Assembly (NCBI RefSeq): GCF_026262645.1
Contig: NZ_SHNO01000001.1
Location: 1,364,001 to 1,428,000 of the forward strand
DNA from: Candidatus Marimicrobium litorale
GTDB lineage: Bacteria; Pseudomonadota; Gammaproteobacteria; Pseudomonadales; Halieaceae
DNA: 64,000 nt
Direction of reading: 5' to 3'
The stretch's first letter is position 1, and each line of letters opens with the position of its first letter. Both the position numbers and the translations under genes were made by a program. A model generated the notes under the pieces. That model was not told the origin of the DNA. It was given only the letters and a program-made list of their open reading frames with translations, and did no database searches. Positions 9,630-17,829 of the stretch are shown here, in pieces.

Positions 9630-11963
9630 ATGGCCTGCACAGGCATAGTGAACCTAAAGACAGTGCACTACTCTTGTTATCTTTGGCAGCAGGGAGCTGC
9701 GCTTGTGCTCACGGTTTTGCACTACCCGCTTCGCTTGCTGCTGACATTGGCCTTGATGGTGCTTTGTGCATGCGGAGACTCGCAAGACAGGGGCGTCATT
9801 CAAGGTGAAGCCCTACCGCAACCGGCACTGATCAAAAGACAGGCGCAGCAGCTGACCGCCATGACGAGCCAGCATGTCGTCGGTCTCAGTGAACACCCGG
9901 AATCACGTATTCTTTTCGGTGACCTTCACGTTCACACCACATTTTCACCCGACGCTTTCATTATGTCCGCACCTATCATGGGCGGCGGCGGATTACGTTC
10001 TCCCGCTGACGCCTGTGACTACGCACGGTATTGCTCGGCTTTGGATTTCTGGTCAATTAATGACCACGCCGAGGGTATTACCCCGCGCCTCTGGGAGGAG
10101 ACCCGCAAAAGCATTCGCGAGTGCAATGACCGTGCCAGCGATCCAGACAACCCTGATCTGGTTGCCTTCCTTGGCTGGGAGTGGAGCCAGGTGAGCGAGA
10201 ACCGGGCGCAACACTATGGGCACAAGAACGTAATTTTTCGGGAAACCGCAGATAATCGTGTGCCCTCGCGGCCCATTGCCTCGCCCAGAGAGCAACTGGG
10301 GCGCGCGCCAATGGGCAAGACGGCACAATTGCTGCTGGCACTCGCAGATTTTGAAAATCGGGAGTTTTATTACGGCATACAACGCTACTACGACGAAATA
10401 GCGGCCGCACCTCTCTGCCCTCCCGATATCAACACCCGCGATCTGCCTGCAGAATGCCTGGAGCTTGCAGCCGACCCGCGCACGCTATTCACCAAACTCG
10501 ACCAGTGGGGTTTCGACAGTATCGTTATTCCCCATGGCACTAGCTGGGGCATGAATACACCGCCCCTTACCAGCCTGGACAAACAGCTGAACAGGCAACA
10601 ACATGATCCCGCCCGTCAGATACTGTTTGAAATTTTCTCCGGCCATGGCAACTCAGAACAGTATCGGGACTGGCGAGCAATCGAACAGCGCGTAGACGGA
10701 TCGCTTGCATGCCCTGCCCCATCTGACAATTATCTGCCCTGCTGCTGGCGCGCTGGCGAGATCATTCAAGAACGATGCGTCGGCGCCGGGTTTGATAAGA
10801 ACACATGCGAAACCCGGGCTGCCAACGCTAGACAGAATTTTGTCGACGCAGGCATATCCGGACATCTCACTATTCCCGGTCAACAGGTAACTGACTGGCT
10901 TAACTGCGGCAATTGTACCGATTGTTTTCTTGCACCCATGGATCATCGTCCTGCTGCCTCCGGACAGTACGCGCTAACACGCACAAAGATAGATGCGAAA
11001 GGCGACCCTCTGAACTTTCGCTTCGGTTTCATCGGTTCCACAGACAATCATCGCGCCATGCCGGGCAGTGGTTTCAAACAGGTGCAGCGACGCATGATCA
11101 CTGAAACTTTTGGTACTTCTAGTGAGAGAATAGGTCGCTTACAGCGTCGAGACACCTTGGAGCCTGTACCCTATTCAATTCCCCTTGACCAAAACGGAGT
11201 CGGGCTGCTCAACCTACGAAACATGGAGCGGCAAAACTCGTTCTGGCTGTCCGGAGGCCTTGCAGCAGTTCACAGCGCCGCTCGAAACCGCGATGCTATC
11301 TGGCAGGGAATGAAGGAACGGGAGGTCTATGGAACAACTGGCGATAGAATCCTGCTCTGGTTCGATTTGCTGCTTGATGATACTCGCGTACCAATGGGCG
11401 GCGCAGCCACCGCGAGCGCCTCTCCCCGCTTTCGTGTCAGCGCAGTTGGCGACTTCAAGCAGCTTCCCGGCTGCCCCCTCTTCGCAAAAAATGCGCTCGG
11501 TACGGAGAGACTGCAGCGACTCTGCGGTGGCGAATGTTATAACCCGTCAGACCAGCGGCAACGCATCCAGCGCATAGAGGTCATCCGAATAAAACCCCAG
11601 ATCGAATCAGACGAACCTGTTGCTAATCTTATTCAGGATCCGTGGATGATACTGCCATGCCCTGACGATCCACTCGGCTGTACCGTAGAATTTGAGGACA
11701 AAGAGTTTCCCGACAGTCAGCGTAATACGGTTTACTATGTACGAGCTATTCAGGAGAAAGCCGAGATGATTAACGCGGGAAATTTACGCTGCGAATATTC
11801 AGAGCAAGGCGAGTGTATAACGGCAAACCCCTGCTACGGAGATTATCGTACGAATAAAGAGGATGATTGCCTTTATCCGGCGGAGCAGCGCGCCTGGTCA
11901 TCTCCTATCTTCGTAAGCTACCAGCCCTCGACAGAACAGCGGGATGAGGTAGCCGAGCCATGA
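9630..11963 (+). CDS. DUF3604 family lipoprotein (PHP-like)
   Basis: This 777-residue exported protein has a hydrophobic N-terminal segment ending in a lipobox-like MVLCAC (Cys48), so it is probably a lipoprotein. The motif GDLHVHT at residues 97-103, followed by a LDFWSINDHAEG segment, marks DUF3604, a family whose His/Asp pattern resembles PHP metal-dependent phosphoesterases. Its biochemical role is not established. It carries many cysteines in the middle region (CGNCTDC near residues 428-434), unusual for a simple hydrolase and suggestive of disulfides or metal binding. The stop overlaps the start of the next gene as ATGA, so it is translationally coupled to the alkyl-sulfatase-like gene and then the sulfatase. 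This suggests a joint role in handling a sulfated or phosphorylated substrate. Confidence 0.85.
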   Translation: MACTGIVNLKTVHYSCYLWQQGAALVLTVLHYPLRLLLTLALMVLCACGDSQDRGVIQGEALPQPALIKRQAQQLTAMTSQHVVGLSEHPESRILFGDLHVHTTFSPDAFIMSAPIMGGGGLRSPADACDYARYCSALDFWSINDHAEGITPRLWEETRKSIRECNDRASDPDNPDLVAFLGWEWSQVSENRAQHYGHKNVIFRETADNRVPSRPIASPREQLGRAPMGKTAQLLLALADFENREFYYGIQRYYDEIAAAPLCPPDINTRDLPAECLELAADPRTLFTKLDQWGFDSIVIPHGTSWGMNTPPLTSLDKQLNRQQHDPARQILFEIFSGHGNSEQYRDWRAIEQRVDGSLACPAPSDNYLPCCWRAGEIIQERCVGAGFDKNTCETRAANARQNFVDAGISGHLTIPGQQVTDWLNCGNCTDCFLAPMDHRPAASGQYALTRTKIDAKGDPLNFRFGFIGSTDNHRAMPGSGFKQVQRRMITETFGTSSERIGRLQRRDTLEPVPYSIPLDQNGVGLLNLRNMERQNSFWLSGGLAAVHSAARNRDAIWQGMKEREVYGTTGDRILLWFDLLLDDTRVPMGGAATASASPRFRVSAVGDFKQLPGCPLFAKNALGTERLQRLCGGECYNPSDQRQRIQRIEVIRIKPQIESDEPVANLIQDPWMILPCPDDPLGCTVEFEDKEFPDSQRNTVYYVRAIQEKAEMINAGNLRCEYSEQGECITANPCYGDYRTNKEDDCLYPAEQRAWSSPIFVSYQPSTEQRDEVAEP

Positions 11964-13417
11964 AAACTTTGCAGCTAAAAGGTGCTATAAAAAAACTTCT
12001 CCTGCTGTGCCTGGCGTTATTTATCGCCGCTGCAGCCTGGCTTTATCTTAATGAGGAATCCACGCGCCGTCTGAAGCAGGAAGCAGAGATTCGGACTATG
12101 GATGTCATCGGCAAGGCGGCAGCAAAACGACTTGGTGGAGAAAATGCAGGAGTAACTCACGGCAGTGCGGTGGAATTGATCAAGCGACCGATCGAAATTC
12201 GCGGGGTCACTGATAATATTCATTATGCGACTGGCGTCGGCAATACCGTCATGATCACTACCGGAGATGGCGTTGTGGTGTTTGATACAGGCTTGGTAAT
12301 TCAATCAGCAAGCCAGTTGCGGCTACTTAAAGAAACGGTATCTTCCGGTCCTGTTCGCTACATTATTCTCAGCCATTCACATGCCGATCATATCGGAGGC
12401 ACTCGCTTCTGGGCAGAGGAAAATACTCAGATAGTCGCACATACCCAATTCGAGGAGGAGCAACGTTACCTGTCGGAACTTGAGCCGTACCAGTACGGCC
12501 GCAACCGCATCTTGTTTCCATGGATGCCAAGCTGGGAAGAGCGGCCGGCGCTGAAGATCATGCGCTATGGCGGTATTCAGCCCACCCGAACGGTTGACAG
12601 CTGGGAGGTATACAGCTTTGACCTTGGCGATACCGAATTTCAAGTCATCGGCGCTCCCGGTGCCGAGGGTGCCGACAATGTTGTCATGTGGCTACCACAG
12701 CAAAAAGTACTGATCGTCGGTGATTTTTTTGGACCGCAGTTCCCACAGTTTCCCAATATTTTTACCATGCGAGGAGAGAAGGTTAGAAAGCCTGTCGAGT
12801 ATATAAAATCGCTGAATATGCTCATCGAGCTAGAGCCCGAGGTCATTATACCGGGCCATCTCGACCCCACTGTAGGCGCGGCGCAGATTCGCGCTGGCAT
12901 GGAGCGCATTCGTGACGCAGTACAGTTTGTACATGATGAGACAATCGCAGGCATGAATGCTGGCAAAAGCGTCGAAGAGCTAATGCTCGAGATTCAACTC
13001 CCACCTCATCTTGAGCTCGCACAGAATCATGGCAGAGTGGATTGGGCGGTGCGCAGCATCTGGGATTACTATATGGGCTGGTTCCGTTTTGAAAGCACAA
13101 CAGAGCTCTATCCGGTGCCTGCCCGCGAGGTCTATGCGGACTTGGCCGCAACGGCCGGAAGTGAATCTCTGCTCGCTCTGTCACGTAATTATCTAAGCAG
13201 AGGCGAACCCGTAAAAGCACTTCATATCGTCGAGGTTGTCACCGCGTCCGAACCCCGCAATAAAACCGCGCTTTCACAGCGAAAAGAAGCATTGCAAATA
13301 TTGCTACAAAGAGCGAACGAGGGAACGCGCAATGATTATGAAATTTACTGGCTGAAAAATCAGCTGGATAGAACGAACCACATGAAACTCGAGGTGTTCC
13401 CCGGAGGTAACGAGTGA
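11960..13417 (+). CDS. Metallo-beta-lactamase-fold alkyl/aryl sulfatase-like protein
   Basis: This 485-residue exported or membrane-anchored enzyme has one N-terminal hydrophobic helix (about residues 11-30). The metallo-beta-lactamase signature HSHADH (H139, H141, D143, H144) would bind two zinc ions. The later segments FQVIGAPGAEGADNVVMWLP and VEVIIPGHLDPT-like sequence fit the SdsA1/BDS1 group of zinc alkyl sulfatases. The region from about residue 340 (NHGRVDWAVRSIWDYYMGWF) matches the alkyl-sulfatase dimerisation domain. At 485 residues it is shorter than SdsA1-type enzymes (about 660), and the C-terminal sterol-carrier-like domain appears to be absent. It overlaps its upstream neighbour by ATGA and its downstream neighbour by GTGA. 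Probable reaction: hydrolysis of a primary or secondary sulfate ester; substrate unknown. Confidence 0.85.
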   Translation: MKTLQLKGAIKKLLLLCLALFIAAAAWLYLNEESTRRLKQEAEIRTMDVIGKAAAKRLGGENAGVTHGSAVELIKRPIEIRGVTDNIHYATGVGNTVMITTGDGVVVFDTGLVIQSASQLRLLKETVSSGPVRYIILSHSHADHIGGTRFWAEENTQIVAHTQFEEEQRYLSELEPYQYGRNRILFPWMPSWEERPALKIMRYGGIQPTRTVDSWEVYSFDLGDTEFQVIGAPGAEGADNVVMWLPQQKVLIVGDFFGPQFPQFPNIFTMRGEKVRKPVEYIKSLNMLIELEPEVIIPGHLDPTVGAAQIRAGMERIRDAVQFVHDETIAGMNAGKSVEELMLEIQLPPHLELAQNHGRVDWAVRSIWDYYMGWFRFESTTELYPVPAREVYADLAATAGSESLLALSRNYLSRGEPVKALHIVEVVTASEPRNKTALSQRKEALQILLQRANEGTRNDYEIYWLKNQLDRTNHMKLEVFPGGNE

Positions 13418-15066
13418 TTAACAGACAGAAAAACGTGCCGTTCAGAATCTATGCGAGCGTGGCACTGCTCACTTGCATACTTGCGCACTGGACAAACGAG
13501 GTTCTTGCTGCCGCCGAAAGGCCCAACGTAGTCATAATCGTAGCAGACGATCTTGGCTGGAACGACGTGGGTTTTCACGGCGGCGATATCGATACGCCCT
13601 CACTGGATCGACTAGCGGCAGAGGGCAGCGAATTAAATCGTTTTTATACCACGCCCATTTGCTCCCCGACACGCGCTGCCTTGATGACCGGGCGCGACCC
13701 TATCAGGCTAGGCGTTGCCTATGGCGTAATATTTCCATGGGACAATAACGGCATACACCCCGATGAGCATTTCCTGCCGGAATCATTTTTGCGGGATGGC
13801 TATCAGACCGCCATGGTGGGCAAATGGCATCTCGGCCATGCACAAATGACATACCATCCCAATAATCGCGGATTCGAGCATTTCTATGGTCACCTGCACA
13901 CCGAGGTAGGTTTTTTTCCTCCCTTCGCTAATCAGGGCGGCAAAGACTTCCAGCGCAACGGCGTATCGATCAATGACGAAGGCTACGAGACGTTCCTCCT
14001 GGCCGACGAAGTATCGCGCTACATCCGCGAGCGCGATCGTGCTCGGCCTTTCTTTGTCTACATGCCCTTCATCGCTCCACACACACCGCTGGACGCGCCG
14101 CAGGAGCTGCAGGATAAATACAAAGACATCGATATTGACCTGGCACCCGCCCGCGCCAAGCAAACGGACGACACAAGGCGAATTTCAAAGCTGATCGGCA
14201 TGGACAGCGCTCGACCTATGTACGCGGCCGTAGTGGACGCCATGGATCAGGCTATTGGGCAGGTACTGGATACCCTTGATGAGGAGGGAATCACCGAAAA
14301 CACTATTGTTCTTTTCTTTAGTGATAACGGTGGTGCCGCTTACTCTGTGGGAGGCGCTGACAACGCGCCCCTGCGTGGCGGCAAGGGCGAGACATTCGAA
14401 GGCGGTATTCGCGTAGTATCCATTATGCGCTGGCCCGGTCATATCCCCGCAGGCGAACAGTTCACAGAGATCATGACGGCGATGGATGTCTTTCCGACAC
14501 TGGCGAGTGCCACAGGAGTAAAGCCCCTCAATCAAAGACCATTTGATGGCCGAAATATGTGGCCTGCCATCGCTGAAGGCAAGCCAATGCCTCGCTCCGA
14601 GCTGATCTATTTTGGTTCTGAAACACCGATCTATGGCCACTTCAACCTCACCGCGTTCAACGACGAATGGAAGCTGGTTCAGGAAATAAAGCAGGATCAG
14701 CTGGAAACATCTATTACAAACTACCTGTTTAGAATTGAGGAAGACCCCAACGAGTACAACAATCTAGCGCAGGCACATCCGAAAATCGTACAACGCCTGT
14801 CTGAAAAAATTCACGAATGGCGGGCACTGTATCCGATCAACGGGACACGTAGCCAACTGGTGCCGCCACCTGGATGGCGAGCGCCGAAAGACTGGGCAAG
14901 TTATCCGAGGAGTATCGACGAACTGCAGCCAAGCGCAGCACCTGGCATGGCTCCAAGCGCGACAACTGAGGCAATTCTTGACTGGCAACACGGTGACCGT
15001 GGCCGATTGATTTACGACTGCAAACCCAGGTGGTGGTTGGGAGGCTTCTGTCAGGCCAGCGACTAA
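13414..15066 (+). CDS. Type I (formylglycine) sulfatase
   Basis: This 550-residue periplasmic arylsulfatase-family enzyme hydrolyses sulfate esters. A signal peptide (about residues 10-33, ending VLAAAE) precedes the metal-binding IIVADDLGWND (D45, D46). The sulfatase signature CSPTR (residues 83-87) follows; its cysteine is converted to formylglycine by a maturation enzyme not present here. Further family motifs GKWHLGH and FFSDNGG are visible. The start is GTG at 13414, overlapping the previous stop as GTGA, with a strong GGAGG at 13402-13406. Together with the two preceding genes it forms a tightly coupled operon of two unrelated sulfatase types plus a DUF3604 protein. Confidence 0.93.
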   Translation: MINRQKNVPFRIYASVALLTCILAHWTNEVLAAAERPNVVIIVADDLGWNDVGFHGGDIDTPSLDRLAAEGSELNRFYTTPICSPTRAALMTGRDPIRLGVAYGVIFPWDNNGIHPDEHFLPESFLRDGYQTAMVGKWHLGHAQMTYHPNNRGFEHFYGHLHTEVGFFPPFANQGGKDFQRNGVSINDEGYETFLLADEVSRYIRERDRARPFFVYMPFIAPHTPLDAPQELQDKYKDIDIDLAPARAKQTDDTRRISKLIGMDSARPMYAAVVDAMDQAIGQVLDTLDEEGITENTIVLFFSDNGGAAYSVGGADNAPLRGGKGETFEGGIRVVSIMRWPGHIPAGEQFTEIMTAMDVFPTLASATGVKPLNQRPFDGRNMWPAIAEGKPMPRSELIYFGSETPIYGHFNLTAFNDEWKLVQEIKQDQLETSITNYLFRIEEDPNEYNNLAQAHPKIVQRLSEKIHEWRALYPINGTRSQLVPPPGWRAPKDWASYPRSIDELQPSAAPGMAPSATTEAILDWQHGDRGRLIYDCKPRWWLGGFCQASD

Positions 15067-15084
15067 GCCGGCTAGCTCGCGCGA

Positions 15085-15111
15085 CTAAAACCGTCACACG
15101 GTGAGTTTTAG
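15085..15111. terminator. Imperfect hairpin between convergent genes
   Basis: CTAAAAC (15085-15091) pairs with GTTTTAG (15105-15111). An inner ACCGT/ACGGT pair shares bases with the outer arm, and two bases (GA) bulge on the right. It lies between the ends of the sulfatase (+) and the crotonase (-), a normal place for a shared terminator. There is no clear T-run after the stem on either strand, so intrinsic termination is only a possibility. Confidence 0.4.
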
Positions 15112-15158
15112 CGACGCGATTTATAGCTTCAAATAGCATCGCTGAAGTCGTCTTTTGA

Positions 15159-15974
15159 CTATACGAATTTTGCTTTTCGAGCCTCAAAGTGGGCCGCAAT
15201 CGCTTCCAATTGATTAGGCGTTCCGAGCAGACCACGCATTGCCTGCGTCTCCAGTGCAAGCCCATCGGCGACACTCACCAACGCAGACTCATTGAGCAGT
15301 GACTTGGCCGCGCGCACCGCCTCCGGGTTATGCGATACAATCTGACCGGCGATTTTCAGGGCATCCTCAACAGGCGATGCGCTTAGCTGGGTGGCAAGGC
15401 CGTAAGCCATTGCTTCTTCCCCGCTAAATTTCTGGCCTGTCATAACGAGGTATTTGATGCGGTCAAGCGGAACCAACCGGCGCAGCGACTGTGTCGCAGA
15501 CATATCCGGCAGTAAACCAAAATCTATTTCAACAAAGCCGAGTTTCGCAGCCGGATGTATAACGCGCATATCAGCGCCAAGGGCTAGATTCAAACCCCCG
15601 CCCAGTGCAGCGCCATGAATCGCAGCAATGACGGGAACCGGAATCTCCTGCCATAACCACGCTACCTGCTGCGCTCGGTTGGCTCCTGCGTTGCTCACAT
15701 CCTCCAGTGCGTCTACCACATCTTCCCGTCCATCATCCAGATCGCCTTCCATCATCTCGGCAAGGAAACCCATATCGAGTCCGGCGCAGAAACTTTTACC
15801 GTTTCCTGACAGTACAATGGCACGCACATCACCGGGTGCCTCAATTATTGTTCGCGCATAGTCTCTTAGCCCTTCGAAGATTGCGCCGTTGATGGCATTG
15901 TGTGCCTCCGGACGATTGAGCCTGACATGCGCGATATGGTGCTCCACCTCAATATGCAGCGCTGGGCTGGTCAT
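15159..15974 (-). CDS. Enoyl-CoA hydratase/isomerase family protein
   Basis: This 271-residue crotonase-fold protein acts on an acyl-CoA thioester. The CoA-binding/oxyanion-hole segments FCAGLDMGF (about residues 62-70) and IHGAALGGGLNLAL (119-132) are clear. The position that holds the first catalytic Glu of hydratases (GGGxELA) is Asn here, while a Glu is kept in FVEIDFGLLPD. An isomerase or another crotonase reaction is therefore more likely than straightforward hydration. Its ATG shares one base with the stop of the upstream LLM oxidoreductase gene (TAATG), so the two are coupled, and a second crotonase precedes that gene. Confidence 0.88.
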   Translation of the reverse strand: MTSPALHIEVEHHIAHVRLNRPEAHNAINGAIFEGLRDYARTIIEAPGDVRAIVLSGNGKSFCAGLDMGFLAEMMEGDLDDGREDVVDALEDVSNAGANRAQQVAWLWQEIPVPVIAAIHGAALGGGLNLALGADMRVIHPAAKLGFVEIDFGLLPDMSATQSLRRLVPLDRIKYLVMTGQKFSGEEAMAYGLATQLSASPVEDALKIAGQIVSHNPEAVRAAKSLLNESALVSVADGLALETQAMRGLLGTPNQLEAIAAHFEARKAKFV

Positions 15975-16999
15975 TATTGCAAAGCCTTCTTCAGAGCGCT
16001 CACCATAAGCCCCAGTTGTTCGGTATCAGGCTGATAGATGACCGGACTGATACGATCCATGCGTCCGGCACAGCGAGCCACAAGCTGCTCTGCGACCTGC
16101 TCAACCGAACCAGTCACCGCGAAGGCATGTAGCATCTCATCGTTGATCAATCCCGCCATTTTCAGCCACTGGTTGTCTCGAGACATAGCCTGTAGCTCGG
16201 GCTGCAAGTCTTCCCAGCCATGCACTTCCAGTACAGGCCTGTAGGCGGGCGTAGAGGCATAAAACGCGATCTGGCTACGCGCCGAAAAAAGAGCCTGCTG
16301 GAGCGCCTCCTCAGTCTCTCCGACGGCGGTTACAACCTGCGCAGACACGGTAAAATCGCCAGACGCCCGCCCCGATATTTCCAGGCCACGCGCAAGGGCT
16401 GGCCTTGACAGGCGCTCGAATGACTCCTCCGTATGAAATGGATGCACAAAGTAGCCGTCACCGACTTCAGCTGCCACTTGTGTCATTAGGGGGCCGACAC
16501 CGGCAACATAGATCGGCGGCGCACCGTGAGGGTTCTCGCCGGGACTAAATGTCGGCGGCATCAGGTTATGGATATAGAATTCGCCCTCAAAAGCAAGACG
16601 CTCACCACTATTCCAGCTGCCCCATATGGCACGTACCGCCTGAACGGTTTCGCGCATGCGGGCTGCAGGTTTCGACCAGGGCATGCTGAAGCGCCGCTCA
16701 ACATGCGCCCTCACCTGTGTCCCCAACCCGAGTATGAAACGTCCATTAGACATCAATTGTAAATCGTTAGCGAGATAGGCGAGACTCATGGGGTTACGAA
16801 CGAAAGCGATGGCGACTGAAGTCATCAAGTCCATTTCGTTCGTTGTGGCGGCGGTACTGGCAAGGGACATAAAAGGATCGTGGCGTCCCTCGAAGCTGTA
16901 TACACCATCAAAACCCAGGGCTTCCAACTCAGCAGCCATAGCGCCATTGCGCACTGGATCGAACATCAACGATGCATCAATCTTCAAATCAGTCTCCAT
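15974..16999 (-). CDS. LLM-class flavin-dependent oxidoreductase (TIGR03617-like)
   Basis: This 341-residue TIM-barrel protein belongs to the luciferase-like monooxygenase superfamily. Family features are AAELEALGFDGVYSFEGRHDPF near the N-terminus, a VAIAFVRNPMSLAYLANDLQ strand, GRFILGLGTQVRAHVERRF and PIYVAGVGPLMTQVAAEVGDG. They resemble the TIGR03617 subgroup, annotated as F420-dependent. Coenzyme F420 is not expected in most gammaproteobacteria and no F420 biosynthesis gene is in the window, so an FMN-dependent reaction is equally possible. It sits between two crotonase genes with overlapping ends on both sides, which suggests one catabolic operon for an acyl-CoA substrate. Confidence 0.85.
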   Translation of the reverse strand: METDLKIDASLMFDPVRNGAMAAELEALGFDGVYSFEGRHDPFMSLASTAATTNEMDLMTSVAIAFVRNPMSLAYLANDLQLMSNGRFILGLGTQVRAHVERRFSMPWSKPAARMRETVQAVRAIWGSWNSGERLAFEGEFYIHNLMPPTFSPGENPHGAPPIYVAGVGPLMTQVAAEVGDGYFVHPFHTEESFERLSRPALARGLEISGRASGDFTVSAQVVTAVGETEEALQQALFSARSQIAFYASTPAYRPVLEVHGWEDLQPELQAMSRDNQWLKMAGLINDEMLHAFAVTGSVEQVAEQLVARCAGRMDRISPVIYQPDTEQLGLMVSALKKALQ

Positions 17000-17804
17000 C
17001 CATTAGATCGGCTGGCCAGTCCCGCGGCACATTGGTAGTCCAGCGCGGACTCCGCCTCTCAAAGAAGGCCATACCCCCTTCCATGGCATCCGCTCGAGAC
17101 AAGGTATCGTGCAAGGCCCTGGTCTCCCACTCGACCAGCGCCTCCCGCCCCATATCGAGTCCTTGCCAGAGCAGGCGCTTGTGCATGCCCATAACCAGTG
17201 GAGAACAATTGATCACCATATCCCTGGCAATCTCCAGCGCGGTTTCAAGCACACGATCTGCCGAGACAACGCGAGACGCCAGACCCCACTCCCCGGCCTC
17301 AGCACCCGTGAGTTTTTGAGCCCTGACGATTAACTCGAATGCGCGCTCGAATCCGACGATCCGCGGCAACAGGTATTCCATACCGAAATCCACGAGTGCG
17401 CCGCGACGGTTCTGCAGAAACCCATACTTCCCTTCACTGGCAAAGATCCGCATGTCCGCCTGCATCGCTATCCCAAGGCCAACCCCTAACGCATGGCCAT
17501 TAACCGCTGCGATTACCGGCTTACGCAAGTCCCATGCCTGCATACTCAAGGGACACGAACTGAAATCTGTCGTTTCCCCCGCCCCGAATGTATCTCCGTC
17601 GCCGCTAAGGTCCGCTCCTGCACAGAAGGCATTTCCACTACCGGTCAGTACCAGTACAACCACTGAGTCATCCTCATCACACTGACGATAATACTCACCC
17701 AAGCCCTCGCGAATAGTCGTATTAAACGTGTTCATTGCGTCAGGTCGATTGAAGGTGATCAGACCGATGCCTTCATTGATGTCCAGCGTTAATTCTTCGC
17801 TCAC
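16989..17804 (-). CDS. Enoyl-CoA hydratase/isomerase family protein (atypical active site)
   Basis: This 271-residue crotonase-fold protein is the first gene of a three-gene operon (crotonase, LLM oxidoreductase, crotonase). The oxyanion-hole segments FCAGADLSG (about residues 60-68) and NGHALGVGLGIAM (102-114) are present. The usual GGGxELA reads GVGLGIA, so the first catalytic Glu is missing, and the second active-site segment reads FLQNRRGALVDFG without the usual Glu. The catalytic chemistry therefore probably differs from hydration. The 3' end overlaps the start of the next gene by 11 bp. AAAAGGAGATG lies just upstream of the ATG, a strong ribosome-binding site. Confidence 0.87.
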   Translation of the reverse strand: MSEELTLDINEGIGLITFNRPDAMNTFNTTIREGLGEYYRQCDEDDSVVVLVLTGSGNAFCAGADLSGDGDTFGAGETTDFSSCPLSMQAWDLRKPVIAAVNGHALGVGLGIAMQADMRIFASEGKYGFLQNRRGALVDFGMEYLLPRIVGFERAFELIVRAQKLTGAEAGEWGLASRVVSADRVLETALEIARDMVINCSPLVMGMHKRLLWQGLDMGREALVEWETRALHDTLSRADAMEGGMAFFERRSPRWTTNVPRDWPADLMDGD

Positions 17805-17829
17805 TTGTCATCTCCTTTTAGACAAAGTT

